Of a stretch of DNA of 64,000 nt, positions 25,801 through 40,800 are shown one piece after another. Numbering within the stretch: position 1 is the first letter of the stretch; every line of letters starts with the position of its first letter. The stretch spans positions 5,560,255 to 5,624,254 of the forward strand of contig NW_020653852.1 of the NCBI RefSeq assembly GCF_003589595.1, in the 5' to 3' direction. Both the position numbers and the translations under genes were made by a program. The stretch comes from Hyposmocoma kahamanoa. Taxonomy: Eukaryota > Arthropoda > Insecta > Lepidoptera > Cosmopterigidae. The notes under the pieces are model-generated. The model made no database searches. It saw nothing but the letters and a program-made list of their open reading frames with translations, and had not been told where the DNA came from.

Positions 25801-28800
25801 ACCAAACTGGGGTTACCACTTTTACCAACTCAGCTACAGATCGAGTCAGTAGACCTAACGAATTTCTCCATATTCTTATTGCAGATCTTTGTTGGTTTTA
25901 AATGGCTTTCTTGTCGTAGCGCCTGCGATAAACTTACGAAGTAAGTTTCGAACTTTGCATAAATAATAATATCAAAAGAAGATCGTGCAGTGATATTTTG
26001 TTTAATACAAAGTAGTCGTGCGCCTGGTGGTAAGCGACACGCCTAACGATGACAGTGCCACACAGTGTAGAGCTTTAAATCGCATAGATCTTACGGGTAC
26101 TGCCACAACGCCCGTCACCATGAAACTTAAATTGACAAGTACCATATCGACTGTGAACTGGCAACCGGTACTATCTCAATTTTGTCAATTTTACAGGATG
26201 AAGAAAAAATCATTTATATAGCATCTGGTTCATTAAATAAAAATACGTAGTGTACATGCATTCATGTGTAATAAAAATATCTAAAAATTACGTATTTTTA
26301 TTTAATAAACCATATGCTGTATGAATGACGCGAACATTTTTTTTCGTCATCCTGTTAATTTGTCAAAATTGAGATAGTACCGATTGCCAGTTCACAGTCG
26401 ATATGCCTGTAATTTCACCAAAACATCTCACGTTAAATGGAATGTTTTATTCCCTCGTTCAACAATCTGCTATTTTATTTATTGATCCTTCTCGTCTGTA
26501 CACTTCTTGTTCAATTCGTATGGCAAGTATATTTTATTTAATAAGTGGGTTTTTTCTTATTTTATTTAAAATGGATTATTCCTAAGCAAAATAATGTCTT
26601 CATTGACTTTGTACCGTAGACACTATGCATTACACTGACCTGTAAGACCAATCGATCGGTATTAACATTGCTGTTGAATATGGAAGCGAGCGCCTCACAC
26701 GCGCAACCGACGATATCTCGACACGTCTTCACTGCAGTCTTCATACCGGACATCACGTCCGTCTGCGTCAACGCTATTATACACGCCTGAGAAATACAGA
26801 GTTTTATACTTTAAATGCTATTCCTATATAACACCACTGTTATTTTTAACAACTTACAGTTACGGTCAAACACGTTTTTTTATTAGCGAGAGCTTGGAAT
26901 TTCGTAGTGATATTTGTGCCTTTACAGAAATTCCGTTTGCCTTCTACTATCAGCGAGAAGGAGGTTTGTTATGTTTTTAAAAAGTAAACGCAACCAACAA
27001 TCAATGTGAATACTATGAACTTAACAGTTTATGATTTAAGCGCACCTCACACCGTACCGAAATCAAGTAAATGCAGTATATTAGTGTGTGTCTATGTGTC
27101 TAGGGAGTATTGTAATAAGAGCCTATGCATACATAGCATGTATTAATAGTATATTGTGTATTAAGGGCGCTAAATAAGAAATTACGAACGAGGCTCTATT
27201 AGAAGCTCGAAGCCGAAGATTGAGAGCTTTCGGAGTCGAGGTTCGTAATTCCAGTACCGCCCATGAAACATACATAATTAGGGTTTTATGTGAGGCATTA
27301 TAGTCAAGTTGGCCTGCATGCAATCATAATACTATTTACGCGCAAGTGTGATGAGTTATAAATAAAACTTCTTTGACGGAAAATGTTTACATTTTCATAT
27401 TTATCACGGTCTCCACATTAGGCAAGCCTGAATCATGGGGTCCCAGACATAATGCGATGTACATATAAAAATTGCCTCTCAAAAGGACAGAAATAGATAC
27501 AGATAGAATATGATAAGTAGGTATATAACAATTTATATAACATTATAAATTAATCCACAAAATCAAATTGCTGCTACAACATACACGTAAGCCGTGGGGC
27601 GACGGCTTAAGAATACATTGTCGCCTCCCCATACATGCCCGTGGGGGTCGTAAGAGGCGACCGAGGGCGTCACAAGTGTCCATCTGCTTAGCGTTGTGGT
27701 AGGCTTTGTGCCGACTGGATAGCGACCACAGTACACACGGCGGAAAACCCTCCACAGTGAAACGCTTTTGCGAATCGCGTTCAGGGATCAGTTGGTGTAC
27801 ATCCAGTGCACGTGGAGTTTTCGGCGCGGTATCTGGGAGGACTGAGGCGGATATTCGCCATGTCACTTGTTGGGGGATATCTAGTTGACCTGCCGCCCAG
27901 GGAGACCCGTAGAAACGGTTGTCCGCTGGCCGCCCGCGGTACAGTACAGGGGCCCAATAGGGACTAACTACCCCTAGAGGCTGCCCCACCATGCCGCGCA
28001 TAATCTTGGGGTAGGTCGTCGTGCCGGTTAGTGACCGGAATATGGGGTCCCGGCGGCATATCCCGGGGGGGTACGGGGGCCCTTCCGTTCGGCGGGTCAG
28101 CCGGCTATCCTTCAAAAGATCAATGGCATGTATTGCAGTTCCCCTCGTTTTTCTTCTTCGGTGCGGTGCCGAAGGCTTCACCTCTTCACACTACCGTCCT
28201 TCTTACCCACCATGACAGCGCAACATAAGAATGCAGATCGTTCAGCGGTGCCTAATCCCCCCACCGCGTTTATTATTGAGTAACATCCGCGGACTCCACT
28301 CCAACCTCAAAGCTGTCCGCCATCACCTCGAGACAGCCCGGCCTGCCCTGCTTTTCCTGACGGAGACGCAGATCCGCCGTCCGAATGATATGAGTTACTT
28401 GAACTACCCCGGCTAGTCGCTTGAGGAAAACTTTCAGGCCAAAGCCGGGGTATGTGTATATATTCGTTCGGATGTGTGCTGTCGCCGTCTGCGCTGCCTG
28501 GAGGACCCCTCCTTTTCCACTATGTGGGTGCTCGTAGAATCTAGTTGTTCAGCTAGAGTCTTCGCGTGCTTATATAGATCCCACAGTGGGGATGCGGAGA
28601 CAACTAGGCTCTTTGACCAACTGAGCCAGGCGACTCTTGACGCGCAGGCGCAGTTCCCATCTGCGGAGATGGTCGTGTTGGGGGACTTTAATGCTCACCA
28701 TGAATCATGGTTAAGTTCCCTCAAGACTGACCATGCAGGAAGAACTGCCCACGCTTTCGCTCTCACGCATGACTTGACCCAACTGGTAACCCAGCCCACC

Positions 28801-31800
28801 CGGGTTCCAGACATATCGGATCATGCACCCTCTTTGCTTGACCTTCTGCTCGCGAGTCACCCTACCTACTATACAGTATCAGTCAGCGCCCCCCTGGGAA
28901 GTTCTGATCACTGTTTGGTTGGGTGTAAGGTTTCCCAAATGCCTCCAACTAAGCTGAAGGAGGTCACTCGTCGCATTTGGCACTACTCGTCGGCGGATTG
29001 GGATGGTATGCGCGACTACTTTGCGTCCATCCCTTGGTTGCAGCACTGCTTTGCGGGAAAGGATGCCTCAGCAGCTGCCGATGCTGTTGTCGATGAGATT
29101 GGAACGGCTATGGATTACTACATACCGTCTTCCAGTGTCATCGCCAATCGCAGAGGACGCCCTTGGTTCAATCGCGAATGCATGGACGCTGTTAGTGAGA
29201 AACAGGCTGCATATCGTGGTTGGATCAGGGGTCGTGTAACAAAGGATCCCAACCTTGCGTCCCTTAAAGCAGCCTATAAGAAAGCAACCAAGTCTTGCAG
29301 GAGGGCTTACATAAGAGCGGATGCCCAGCGCGTTTCACGGATTGGCCAGAAGCTGGTAGCCCATCCCACCGGTAGCCGTGCCTACTGGAGCCTGGCCAAA
29401 GCCGTGCAGTACAATTTTTGTCGTTCGTCGCTGCCGCCTTTGAGGTATCCCGATGGATTTTTGGCCTATGGCCCCGAAGAGAAAGCCAATTTATTGGCCG
29501 ACCTTTTTGGGGCTAACTCGCGCATTCACGACCAAGATGCGCAACCGCCGTCAATTCCCCACTGCGGAGTCACAATGCCTGATATAGTTATCAGACAATG
29601 TGATGTCCGCAAGGAATTGCAGACTCTTGACGTGCGGAAAGCCTATGGTCCGGATGGGATACCTCCTATCGTCCTTAAAAGGTGTGCGGCGGAGTTGTCT
29701 CCCGTACTGACGCGCTTATACCGCCTCTCATACCAATCTGGTAACGTGCCCCTAGCTTGGAGGGAGGCCAACGTGCAACCTATCCCCAAGAAAGGAGATC
29801 GGTCTGATCCGACAAACTATCGCCCAATAGCTGTCACTTCAGTGCTCTGCAAAGTGATGGAGCGGATTCTAAATATCCAGATAATCCGGCACCTGGAACG
29901 TCACTCCATTCTTAATGATCGGCAGTATGGGTTTCGGCCGAACCGATCAACGGGTGACGTTCTAGCGTATCTAATGCATCTCTGGGGTGAAGCTATCGAC
30001 AAACAGGGCGAAACCTTAGCGATAAGTCTGGATATTGCTAAGGCCTTTGATCGGGTCTGGCACCGTGGTCTCCTCTCCAAGCTTCCGGCATATGGTCTTC
30101 CCGGCCGCCTTTGTGAGTGGATCTCCGGCTTTCTGCGCGAGCGAAGATTGCGTGTCCTTGTTGACGGAGGCACTTCGCGGCTCGTGACAGTTAATGCTGG
30201 GGTGCCACAGGGCTCAGTGCTGTCGCCCACGCTGTTCCTTCTGCATATCAATGACTTGTTGCCTTTTGGCAACATTCATTGCTATGCAGATGATAGCACA
30301 GTGCACGGTTGCTATTATAAGCAATCGTCAAGCACCCGGGAGGACCCTGAGAGAAACCGGGAAAAACTTGTCGCTGAGCTCAACCATGTTTTGGAGCATA
30401 TATCGTCGTGGGGCTCCCGAAACTTGGTTGAGTTCAACGCCAAGAAAACCCAGGTATGCGCGTTCAGCTCCAAAAAATCCCCATTCCTTCCACTTCCCCA
30501 TCTTCAGGGTACAACGCTGACGCTGCAGGACAGGCTCAGTCTACTGGGGATGAGCATCCGGAAGGACATGAGCAACAAAGATTACATCGAGAGCGTCATC
30601 TGTACCGCGTCGCGCAAGCTTGGCATCCTGAACAAGGTGCACCGATTTTTTACTCCAGAGCTGCGATACCTGTTGTATAAAGCTCAGGTCCGAAGCAGCA
30701 TGGAGTACTGTTCGCACCTTTGGGACGGCTCTGCCAAGTACTTGCTCGATGCCCTAGATGGACTGCAGCGCTACGCCTTCCGTGTTGTCAACGATCCTCA
30801 TGTAACTGAGCATGCGGAGTCGTTACAGCTTCGCAGAGATATAGCGTCTCTTAGCGTATTCTATCGTCTGTACCACGGTGAGTGCTCTGAAGAGTTATTC
30901 AACCTTGTCCCTTCCTCTCCTTTCCATCAGCGGACCACCCGTGCCGGACTGCGTTGCCACAGTTGGACGGTCAGTTCAATACCGTCCCGCACTAAAAAGT
31001 TTGGCAATTCGTTTTTATGCCGAACCATCAAATTGTGGAACCAACTCCCGGCGCATGTATTCCCTCCCCTCTATAACATCGGGTCCTTCAAACGTAGTGT
31101 GAAGAAGCATTTGGCCAGACCGGCAAAATGATAGTGACGGAGTGAAGATATTTGTGTTTTCCATCCGTTACTCTCATCTCTGGACTGTATTCGCACTTTC
31201 CATCAGGCGCGGTGCAGTCATTTTGCCGAGTCACAATAAAAAAAAAAAAAAAAAACAATTAATCAAATTTTCAGCAAAACCATAAGACCATTTAAAATAA
31301 CCGCCTTTTGCATGGTATTGTAGACAGGGTGTTTTTTAAGGGTTTTTTATAAGTAAATAAAGTGTCTTTAAACTTTAGTAATTTTATTATTATTATGAAT
31401 TTAATTATTATTATTATCAATTTTAGAGTCTCGCCTATGCTATGACCTAAAATATTGATTTTGAATTTTGAAATGGGAGAGGCGGTATTCCCCGCACACC
31501 GGCCGGCGGTTAGCGACTCAGGTTCAAGAACCGGCGAACAATACGTGCCGTATCAAGCAGGACTACTTTCCGGCCTCGTCAAGTTGTTAGCGATGCGGGC
31601 TGGAATTAACCAGTATATTTCATTATTATTAATATTGTTATTGCTCTAGTTCGTACCTGTTGATCGGCCATAGCCGCCAGGACGGGCACGGCGTGCTGCG
31701 GGCAGGAGGCGAGCAGCCGTGCGAGCCGGGGCAGCTCGCCGAGCTGCGCGCACATCTCACCTAGCGGCGGCCGCGACCGCAGCAACGTTGCCAACGCCTT

Positions 31801-34800
31801 GGCGCACACTTCCCCTCGGCTACCCTATATCATATTAAATACACTATAAGGGTTGTAACAAAAACCTTCGTGTACCTACAATATGATCGTAATCATAATG
31901 TAAAAACAATGCTCAAAAAATGTTCTTATTTCATATATCCTTCAATTTAAGATAGTGATGTTACTTAACCTAATACTCAACATAAATATGCTGACCGCCA
32001 CTGACAAAAATTAGTTTCGTTCCCTAGACGCCTATAATAATGATGTCACACGTTATGAATTTGCACCTTATATTAATTCCATTCTCCTAAGTCAAAGAAG
32101 AACATAACTGAACATAAAATGGAACTATGAACCCATGAAATAACACAAGGAATATTAATATTTATTTATTAATTTCAATTGAAAAGTAAAGGATTTCATT
32201 GACGCTTTATGGCGTTATTGGCGTATCAGCCTACTTAATATAAGACGCTTCAAAGCGTCCATGGCGGTCAAAGGGTTCAAAGGAATTTATCCTGTTTTTT
32301 TTTTGGTTGAAGTATTAGTTACTTTTAAAAACAAAATAATGTCTCCATGAAGCAAAATATCCTATCTACAATGCTTAACTTCCCTCTATGTAAGTATCGG
32401 TGATTTTGAATTTATCTGTTAATTTATATTTTTCAGTAGCCGTAGAGCTCCTTGTGAAAGAGTTTGTCGTGGGAAGTACTGCCACTTTACCTATTTCTGC
32501 CGCCAACCAGTAATGTCAGCATTACTTTGCGTTCCAGTTTTGAAGGGTGTTCGTGAAATTACAGGCACATGGGACTTGTCAACATAATATGTCTTAGGAT
32601 GACGGGCGTAGTGGCGGTGCCCCTCAGATCGTTGCGATTTAAAGCTCTGGGTGGCACAGCAACTGTTACGGACAGGTGTGAGCTTACCATCAGGCGCACG
32701 TCTTGTTCGTCCCGTCACTTGATATTATATATATAAAAAAATTTGAATATTCTGTTTATCTGTATGTTACCTAATTCGTTATTTTACAATTTTAAAACTA
32801 ACTTTAAACTTAAATGTTTTGATTTGACAGTAATCTTATTTAGGGACTGATTTAATAGTGATTCTGAGAGGTTTAGTGAAAAAGTATACAAAGGTACGCA
32901 TGTGAAATTCCTGGCCAGCGTGATGGAAAAGTTTAGCAATTATCAAATGAAATCTGTGATCAGTAGTGGAACGTATTTGGGTTTCTTCAGTATTGTCATA
33001 AAAGGTGCGGTGATGGCACTATAGGAGACCGGTTGCTTTTCCCAGACCGACGACTTCATTAAATTCTATGTCACGTACATCTGAAAGTTTGTCTTTATAT
33101 TTGTCCCGTTTTATATCTCGTTGGCCGCATATGACTTTTGCTGTCACTGCCTTGATTTAGCGGTAAAAGAACTCTTATAGAGGTAAGTCCACTTTAGTCA
33201 CCTTTTATTTAGAATTTAATATTAAAAAATCATTCCCAAAACGGAAACGTTTACTCTTACAAAATAGCGGCGGTCATTCCTATAAATTTGTAAGGAGAAA
33301 AATTTATATCCTTTTACTGTAAACTATTTATATTCCTAATACTTAGTACTTACTTCAGTAGCATCCTTATTAAGAGCAGCCAAAGTCTCAGTCAATAATT
33401 CTTGTAGGAACTTCTTAGGGCTTCTCAAGTTCCAATGCGGATTCTGCAGATACAGTTTCAGATAGACGCCGGCCACTACCACTTCGCCTGGTGGTGCCCA
33501 CGTCTCTTCTCCTGAGGCTATCCTTTCGAGGGTTTCTCTGTCTTCGAATGTGGCATTTGGATCCCGAAGTTGGCTTGACTGGTGTCTATTAAATATAAAA
33601 TTTTTCTTCGTTTCACAAATTCCAATTTTCAACAAAGACTTACGAAAATGACGTTTTGTATACCAGTATCAAATTTGCATAAGTTTTTGATGAATCAAAA
33701 GCTTCAAAAAAAAAAACAATGGCGAAATCATTGTTAAAAGAATTCTTTAGCGTCTTCAAATGTCATAATCACAAGATTGAATAACATAAATTCATTCGAT
33801 TTTTGAAGTTATACTAGAGGCCGTAAAATATAACCTCCAAAACTTCAAACCGGAATATCTTTAATTCCAGACTTCTCAGAATAGTAAACCCGGAACCAAA
33901 TTTGTTCAAGAATTTAAGCTCTATATTTTCACATATTTTTCATAAACAGACGCATACAAGTAATGTCAACAAAAACTTATATGGGCATTCGCCATTGTTC
34001 TTTAATGCTGAAAATGCTTAGTGGCTTGAATTACGTGTCCGAGAGTATAATACAGTGGATAAAGGCCAGTCACCTGTCCCGGAGGGCGGCGACGTGTGCG
34101 CAGACGCGACGGCGCGCGTCGTCGCCCCAGACGAGCTCGGGGTGCTCGTGGTTGGCGTCCAGCATGTGCACGGCTGCCGCGGGGCCCGACTCGCGCATGG
34201 CCTCAGCGAACACGCCCGGCAGATACCGTGCGATGGTCAGGCGCACCTGTCAGGGTAACCAGCTCATTCATTTCTGATCACATAAATCACAGCAGCAGTT
34301 CGTCCAGGGAGGGGGTTATCTATCAGTAGTCCGAAATGACATTTTCCAGAAATAACGTTTGATCGAATTTTCATAACATCGAAAGTAATTTTGAGAGGAA
34401 AATGTTTTTTTTTTTCTTTTAAACCTAACCTAACCGAACCTAGTCGTGTCTTTGCGATAAACATCCAACATATCCTGAAAGAACAACGGTTTCGTTATCA
34501 TTTGGTTTTCGGTGTAACGAAAATTGTAAGTAACGTCATTTCGGAAAAACAATCGAGTTTGAGATAAGTTACCCGTCCAGGGAACTACAGCCACCGTACC
34601 TATTACTTTATATTTTTATTAGTATTAAGGAACAAACTAAATACTCCACATGAATTTATTGTATAAGGTAAAAGACGAAAAGAAAATTATGCTTGAATGC
34701 TACCAAAAGGTGTGAAACAGTAAAACTTGCCCGGAAAGGGCCGTACTTTTACAAATATTACTGGATTTCAATGGTATTAAATAGGCACATAATTTAAAAT

Positions 34801-37800
34801 GGAAATTAGTAAAAACAGATCAAAATTTGTGATGAAGATGAGCAGGAGTACTCGCTTCAGACATTAGGTAGCGAGTGACGACGGAAATAAAGTAAGAATG
34901 ACAAAGCAAAGGAACCAGAGAAAGGGTGATAAAAAAGTGGGATGACGATGGAGGAGGTCGCATCGTCACAAGGGTGAGGGGTAAGGGAGGCTAATAAACG
35001 GGTATGTAAATATGTACTTGTACAGAAAATAATACCTCTTCTTTGAGCTGAAGGACTAGCCATAAAAATTGTTTCGAATATTAATTTATGAAAAGCTCGT
35101 AGTCGCTAATGTGTGTCTGTTCAAAAATATAATTCGACAAGGCGTGAGAAACGGAAGACCGGTCGTTGTGGTGATCTGTGAAGTTCTATACCCAGTAAGT
35201 GGACTTCTTTTAACTGAAATGGTGAACTAACCTTAGGTCCATGCAGTTTATCCGCCATCATCCTCGCTAACAATTCGACGGCTGATTCTCGCGTTTCCGG
35301 AATTTTACTATTGCAGAATAAATCTAGTAGGTATATCACAGAACCTGGAAGACAAAAACTCTATTCAACATTACACTACTCGACGATCTCGGTTCAATTC
35401 TCGATGGGAACCAATTTGAGAAATGAACCAAATTGGTTTTGCCTTGGTATTTCCTTATTTAAGACCTTAATTGGTGTAGTTAGCTGGTATATTATTATTA
35501 TGAAAACCTAGTAATTTAAGTTTTTCTAGGTACGCTTAAACAATCGTATGCATGAAACGAAAATACCATTTCGAGACATAAGGCAATCGGACAACAATAA
35601 GAAAACAAACTGAAATATAGTTAAAAAGAATGTTTGCATAACAAAAACCATGATTCAATCAATATTTCATTATTCATAATTTTAATTTTTTAATAACGGC
35701 TGGAAAACAAACTTAAATTAAATATTTTTAATTAGTTATGCAAACACCACGTGTGTCACTAAACACGTGTGTCTTACGTGGGTAACTAAAGAAACGTCAC
35801 GTTCGCGTGGAATACGGATCACGATTATCTTCTTTTTCTCTGCATAATCACTTTTTAATTCATCGAGTATAGAAATAGGAACGAAGTAAGGGCCATCCAT
35901 CCCTGGCAACTCATCAGGCAAATGGGCCTTATATCACTTTTAGATATCAACTCTCGTTTGCGTTGAAATCACAAATCAGAAAGGTGAAATAGTACAGCGC
36001 CAAGAACTGACCTGTGTGTACGTCTCCGTATATTCCAAAAATATTCTGTATTTATTGTAATAAAGATAATATGTCTAACTATAGGGGCTGTTCCATTCGG
36101 TGGTGTGGGAAAAACAGCAAAACATCTAATTACAAAACAAACGGAATCAAATTTCGTCGGTATTTAAATATTAAATATGTATTTTTTTAATTTTCGTCCA
36201 TTATAGCAAAGCTCAAGTTAAACTGGTCGATTTGAAGTGAAACAATTGACGACACCCATCTATTGTTTCGAATTCGGGCTGGCCAATCGGAGCGCAGTTG
36301 TCACCGTAACGATTTGGCAGAATAGTTTTCAAACAAATTAAATAACATTTCATCTCTATTTCTGGTTATATACTCGATGTTTTAAAACTGGACAAATTTC
36401 AGAAAAAAGACAACAGTAAATTAATACGTAAATTCTCGCAAGTGACAGTGCACAATGTCTAGTTTGTGGTAGGTAAACCACAGACGTCATGCGCTCCGAG
36501 TTGAAACGTAGTACTATTTGCGGGGTATTTAAAAAAAAATACATTTAAATCTAGTTTTAGGCACTTGAAAAGCTTTTATTTAAATAAAGAAATACTTTTC
36601 TTGGCAGTATATACCCATTATGGTTAATTTTAAATACTTTCTCAAAAAATTGTCAGATTCTCTATAGATATCTAAATAAATAGTTGGTACCTTTGGCCAA
36701 AGCCTCTTTGACGAGCATGGTATTAGCAAGCAAGGCCGCTAAAGCCGCCAACGCCTCTGCCTTCGGCGGTCTATCTCCCAACAGCTGCAGCAGGTGTCCC
36801 AACACCGTACTAGCGGCGATGTCTTCCACGCACTCTCGACTGCCCGCTGCGGCTAATACGCTGCGCAATGCAGCTTCTTGCAGTTTGGGATACGCTCGCG
36901 CTGATAGCATGCCGAAAACGAGGCCAAATTGGCCTATGCATTGGATTTCCACACCTAGAAACAATACAGTGTATACCAATTTTAGACAGGTGGAATGAGA
37001 AATATTTGGCATTAGATAATTAAGCAATAATGCTTTTTGTATTCTTGATGCATATTACGTACGTAGTTCTGTAGTGCAATCTAAACTCTACTTATCAAGA
37101 AATAACATCCACAATCAGATAAATAATCTAAACCCGAAAAAACTTGGTTCATAGTCCCTGAACTAACCAATAGACAGATCTAATTTTATTATCCACTTTA
37201 ACGTGTGTTGGATAATAACAACACAGTATTTTATAATGTATCTTTTGACACGTATGCAACTTATTTTTAATTGTTGTTTCCTTGCATCTTTTTTCAGTTG
37301 CCTTATATTCGTATGATATTTTATAGAATTGGACAGGTACGTTATAAATAAGCAAAAGGGCCAGCTGCGTAACGAGCACGCGTGAATTGCGGTGCACGGT
37401 AAACCTACTCAGCTTTTATTGCGCCAGGAAACTGGTTTACTTTAACGGCGAAATTTCATCATGACCCGTAATTTCAATACAGTTCATATTAACCGTGATG
37501 AACGCGGACGACTGTCAACAGTTTATTTTGAAAAGGCCTAAAAGCTATAAATACCTTTAAGATTTAAATTAACTTTATGGAACTACAACGAATTTAAACA
37601 CACTCTCTTTGTGAACATTAGATATAATCAAACGATTATCAGTAGTTTCAGGTTCATAATGTAAACAAATGAACTAAAAAAGTGTGAACGAAAACATATT
37701 TGCCCTTGAATATGTTAAGTGAGGCTTGTCAGTTAACCGGGTCGTTAACAAGCAGCTGGAACCGTTTTTAAATTCTGAAGAAAAATGAAAAATCACACAT

Positions 37801-40800
37801 CGGTATGAAAGTAATTAATAAGATAATCTTGAAATCTATCGAGTTCTTAGCTTTTCGCTATTGTTAAATAAATATAGGAAAGGAAATAATTTTTTCGCAC
37901 CTAAATTGCGTATATTTCTTATTACAAAAATAGTTTCATTTCCTACAGTCGCAATATTTGTTTTTATTTTTCATTTTATTTTATCATGATTTCTGAATAA
38001 ATATGGATGCCTATAACCTAACTCTTAGTTTACCAATATAGGCAATTACGACAGATTAAGTCCATATAAAATAAACTATAGTTGGAAGCTATGTTAAGTT
38101 TTTGTAATTTTTTCAATGAGTAACGTTAGTTGAGAATTAGGTTGTTTCCATTGGGGACATCTATAATTCCACATAATGGAGGAAATTGAAAAGTGGACAA
38201 GAAAAGAAAATAATTGCTAATAGCATGTTAAGGTAAAGGACTGGAATCGTTGATCAACGCATTACAACGGGTGAGATTTTGACCAAGCATGCGTCTATTT
38301 TATACAAAAAGAAAAAATGTTAAAACGTACCCGGATTCTTAATAATGACGTTAGCCAACGCGGTGAGGGCGAGTGTGATGTGCTCGACTCGGTCCGCCGA
38401 CATATCCATTTGCGTCTGATTGTGTACAAATTTCAATAACTCCAAGATGAACTGTTGTGGGTTCTGTAATACGATGTAAAAATAAGAAATTCGTTTTAGC
38501 TATGCAGCAAGTCCTACAGTTGCAAATACTTAGTCACTTGATGTCGAGCAAAAAGCATTGAATCCAAACTACAATAAGATATTGAGTTTCTCATGGTTAT
38601 TAACTAAACGATCTTCGTTAATTATAACGGTATTTTATAACGGTATGATGACATTCGCGTAGTTGGATATTCGGAGAATTAAAGATGATTCACATTAGAC
38701 GGTGCCGGGCGCGAGCCGTGTCCGAGTCATCCTAGCCTCAGACGTGCTGCATATTCATATTCACGTTAGACCGTCCCGGGCGCGAGCCGTGTTTGAATCA
38801 TCCGAGGCTCGGACATGCTGCATATTCATATTAGACCGTGCCGGGCGCGAGCCGTGTCCGAGACTTCCGAACCTCGTACGTGCCGCACGAACTTAAATTA
38901 GACTAAGTCAACGCGGTTTACGCTCGAATACATACGAAGTGTTATATCATATTATAAAGCACTGGGTAATTTCTTACACACTCAATTAATTTTTCCTCAC
39001 CCATTAAAAAAAAAGTAGTCTCTTTCTTTAAAGTCGCACATTCGGACGGGGCGCGTACAACGCACTGGAGAGTGTTCACATTACAACGAGCCGAGGCGGG
39101 CCGGGCCGCACCCGAGACTCGGACGAGCTCGGAAGCAGTTCGGGCGTCACTCGTCTGTCACTCGGACGCGGCATATTGTAATGTGAATCACTTCATACAA
39201 ATTATACGCAGCATTTCCAATCCGAGCCTCGTACGTGACTCGGCTCGCGCCCTGCACGGTCTACTGTGAATAGCCCGTTATACGTCATGAACCAAACTGG
39301 GTTAAACGCTGACGTGACCAAAGTTATACCATGGTCAGAAACCTATAAATAATCATTAGGTTAACAGTGTACAGACTTCTGACTTCCTTTTAACTTTATT
39401 TATTTTTATCTGAAATTTGATAAAAATAAATAAAACAATGTCGCCATAAAAATACTTCGGAAATAACTGAACGGCGTTCACTGAACCAACCATAAAAGAG
39501 CCTTAAGAAACTAAAAAATATCTTAAATCACTCACGTCAATGGGGAACTCGGGCTGTTCATTGTAAATGTCGATATAGACGCCTCCAACAGACACCAATC
39601 CCTTATGTGCAGAATACACGAACGGTTGAACCAAAGGTCCTTCATTCTCGGGGTCGACACGACTGTTGCGCAACACATCTTTCAGTTCTGCTCGAGTACT
39701 GTTGTCCCAGACTAAGTAAGGAGTTCGCCAGTTGGAAGTTAATGTTTTCAATAGCTGAAAAAAGAAAGTAATTATTAAACTTCATACATAAAGTATTAGT
39801 TTTGTAATATCTGCATTAACGTTACGCTACCAAGAGTAGGGTTACAATACCCAGCAGTTCAGTCATAAACTCTGAAGGTGGGATTCTGCTGGGAGTACAC
39901 TATGGTTAGTCGACACTACAGTTGGTAAATTTGTATTTTCTGACAACCTCAGTACAATCTGAAACGATCACTCACTTGCCACTTGACGGAAGGTTTGATT
40001 AATACTGAAATTTGCATTTACAAATTTTTATCAAACAATATTGTTATATACCGAACAATGACAACGATCATTTGGCATCAAACTAGAAAATCCGCTGTAG
40101 AACAACTAAATTAACTGCGGCACTACCCAGTATACTGAGACCAAAATCAATTTCAAAAGTACGTTTTGTAAAATTGGTTAAAATACAATCCAACCTACAC
40201 ACTAAGCGGCCATAGGGCTAGCTGCAACATCATTAACGTCATCAAAAATTTTGATATGTTTAGAAAACTTTAAACACAGATCAACTTAAGACTGGATACA
40301 CCACAACATGTTGCATAATTTATATTTATTAGACCCTCCTTCCACCTCCCCGATGTTTATTATTTGGGGACTTTGAATATTGTTTGTTATATATTCACCG
40401 TTTTAATGGTACGTTTATTGCTTGTTTAAAATTCATTATAAATTTGTTAGTCTGTCTTTTTCGAAGATAGAGTAAAATAAATAAATCATTACGTAAAAGT
40501 GTTGCCTGTCGAATGTTGGTCACGCTTATACAATAAATAGCCGAACTTATTTCATCGGAAATCATCGGCCCTTTATTCGTCCAGCTGCTGGGCACAGGTT
40601 CATCGTAATTGTCGGTTTTTGCAGTATCATACATAAATACACTGCATTTAGAACTATGTCTACTAAAAATATAAAGAGGAGACATTAAAATGTATATGAA
40701 TAAAAATTTATTTCGATGCTAGTTGGCCAACTGTCCAAATGAGAATAAAGATTTAATTCCCATTCAATTCAAGATTCAATTCAATTAGTAATCATTAGAA

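Larger units (their letters stand above)
31825..33353. other. Rme-8 intron with two repeats
   Basis: Contains repeat copy U4 (32442-32727) and family X (32780-33100). The rest is AT-rich without recognisable structure. Confidence 0.6.

Noticed and set aside
27543..28181. 212-codon reverse open frame
   Set aside because: Lies antisense over the G+C-rich leader of the retrotransposon; its composition is that of the leader and no protein family is recognisable.
34096..34329. Three + strand frames of 67-104 codons
   Set aside because: Shadows of the G+C-rich Rme-8 exon 24 on the opposite strand.
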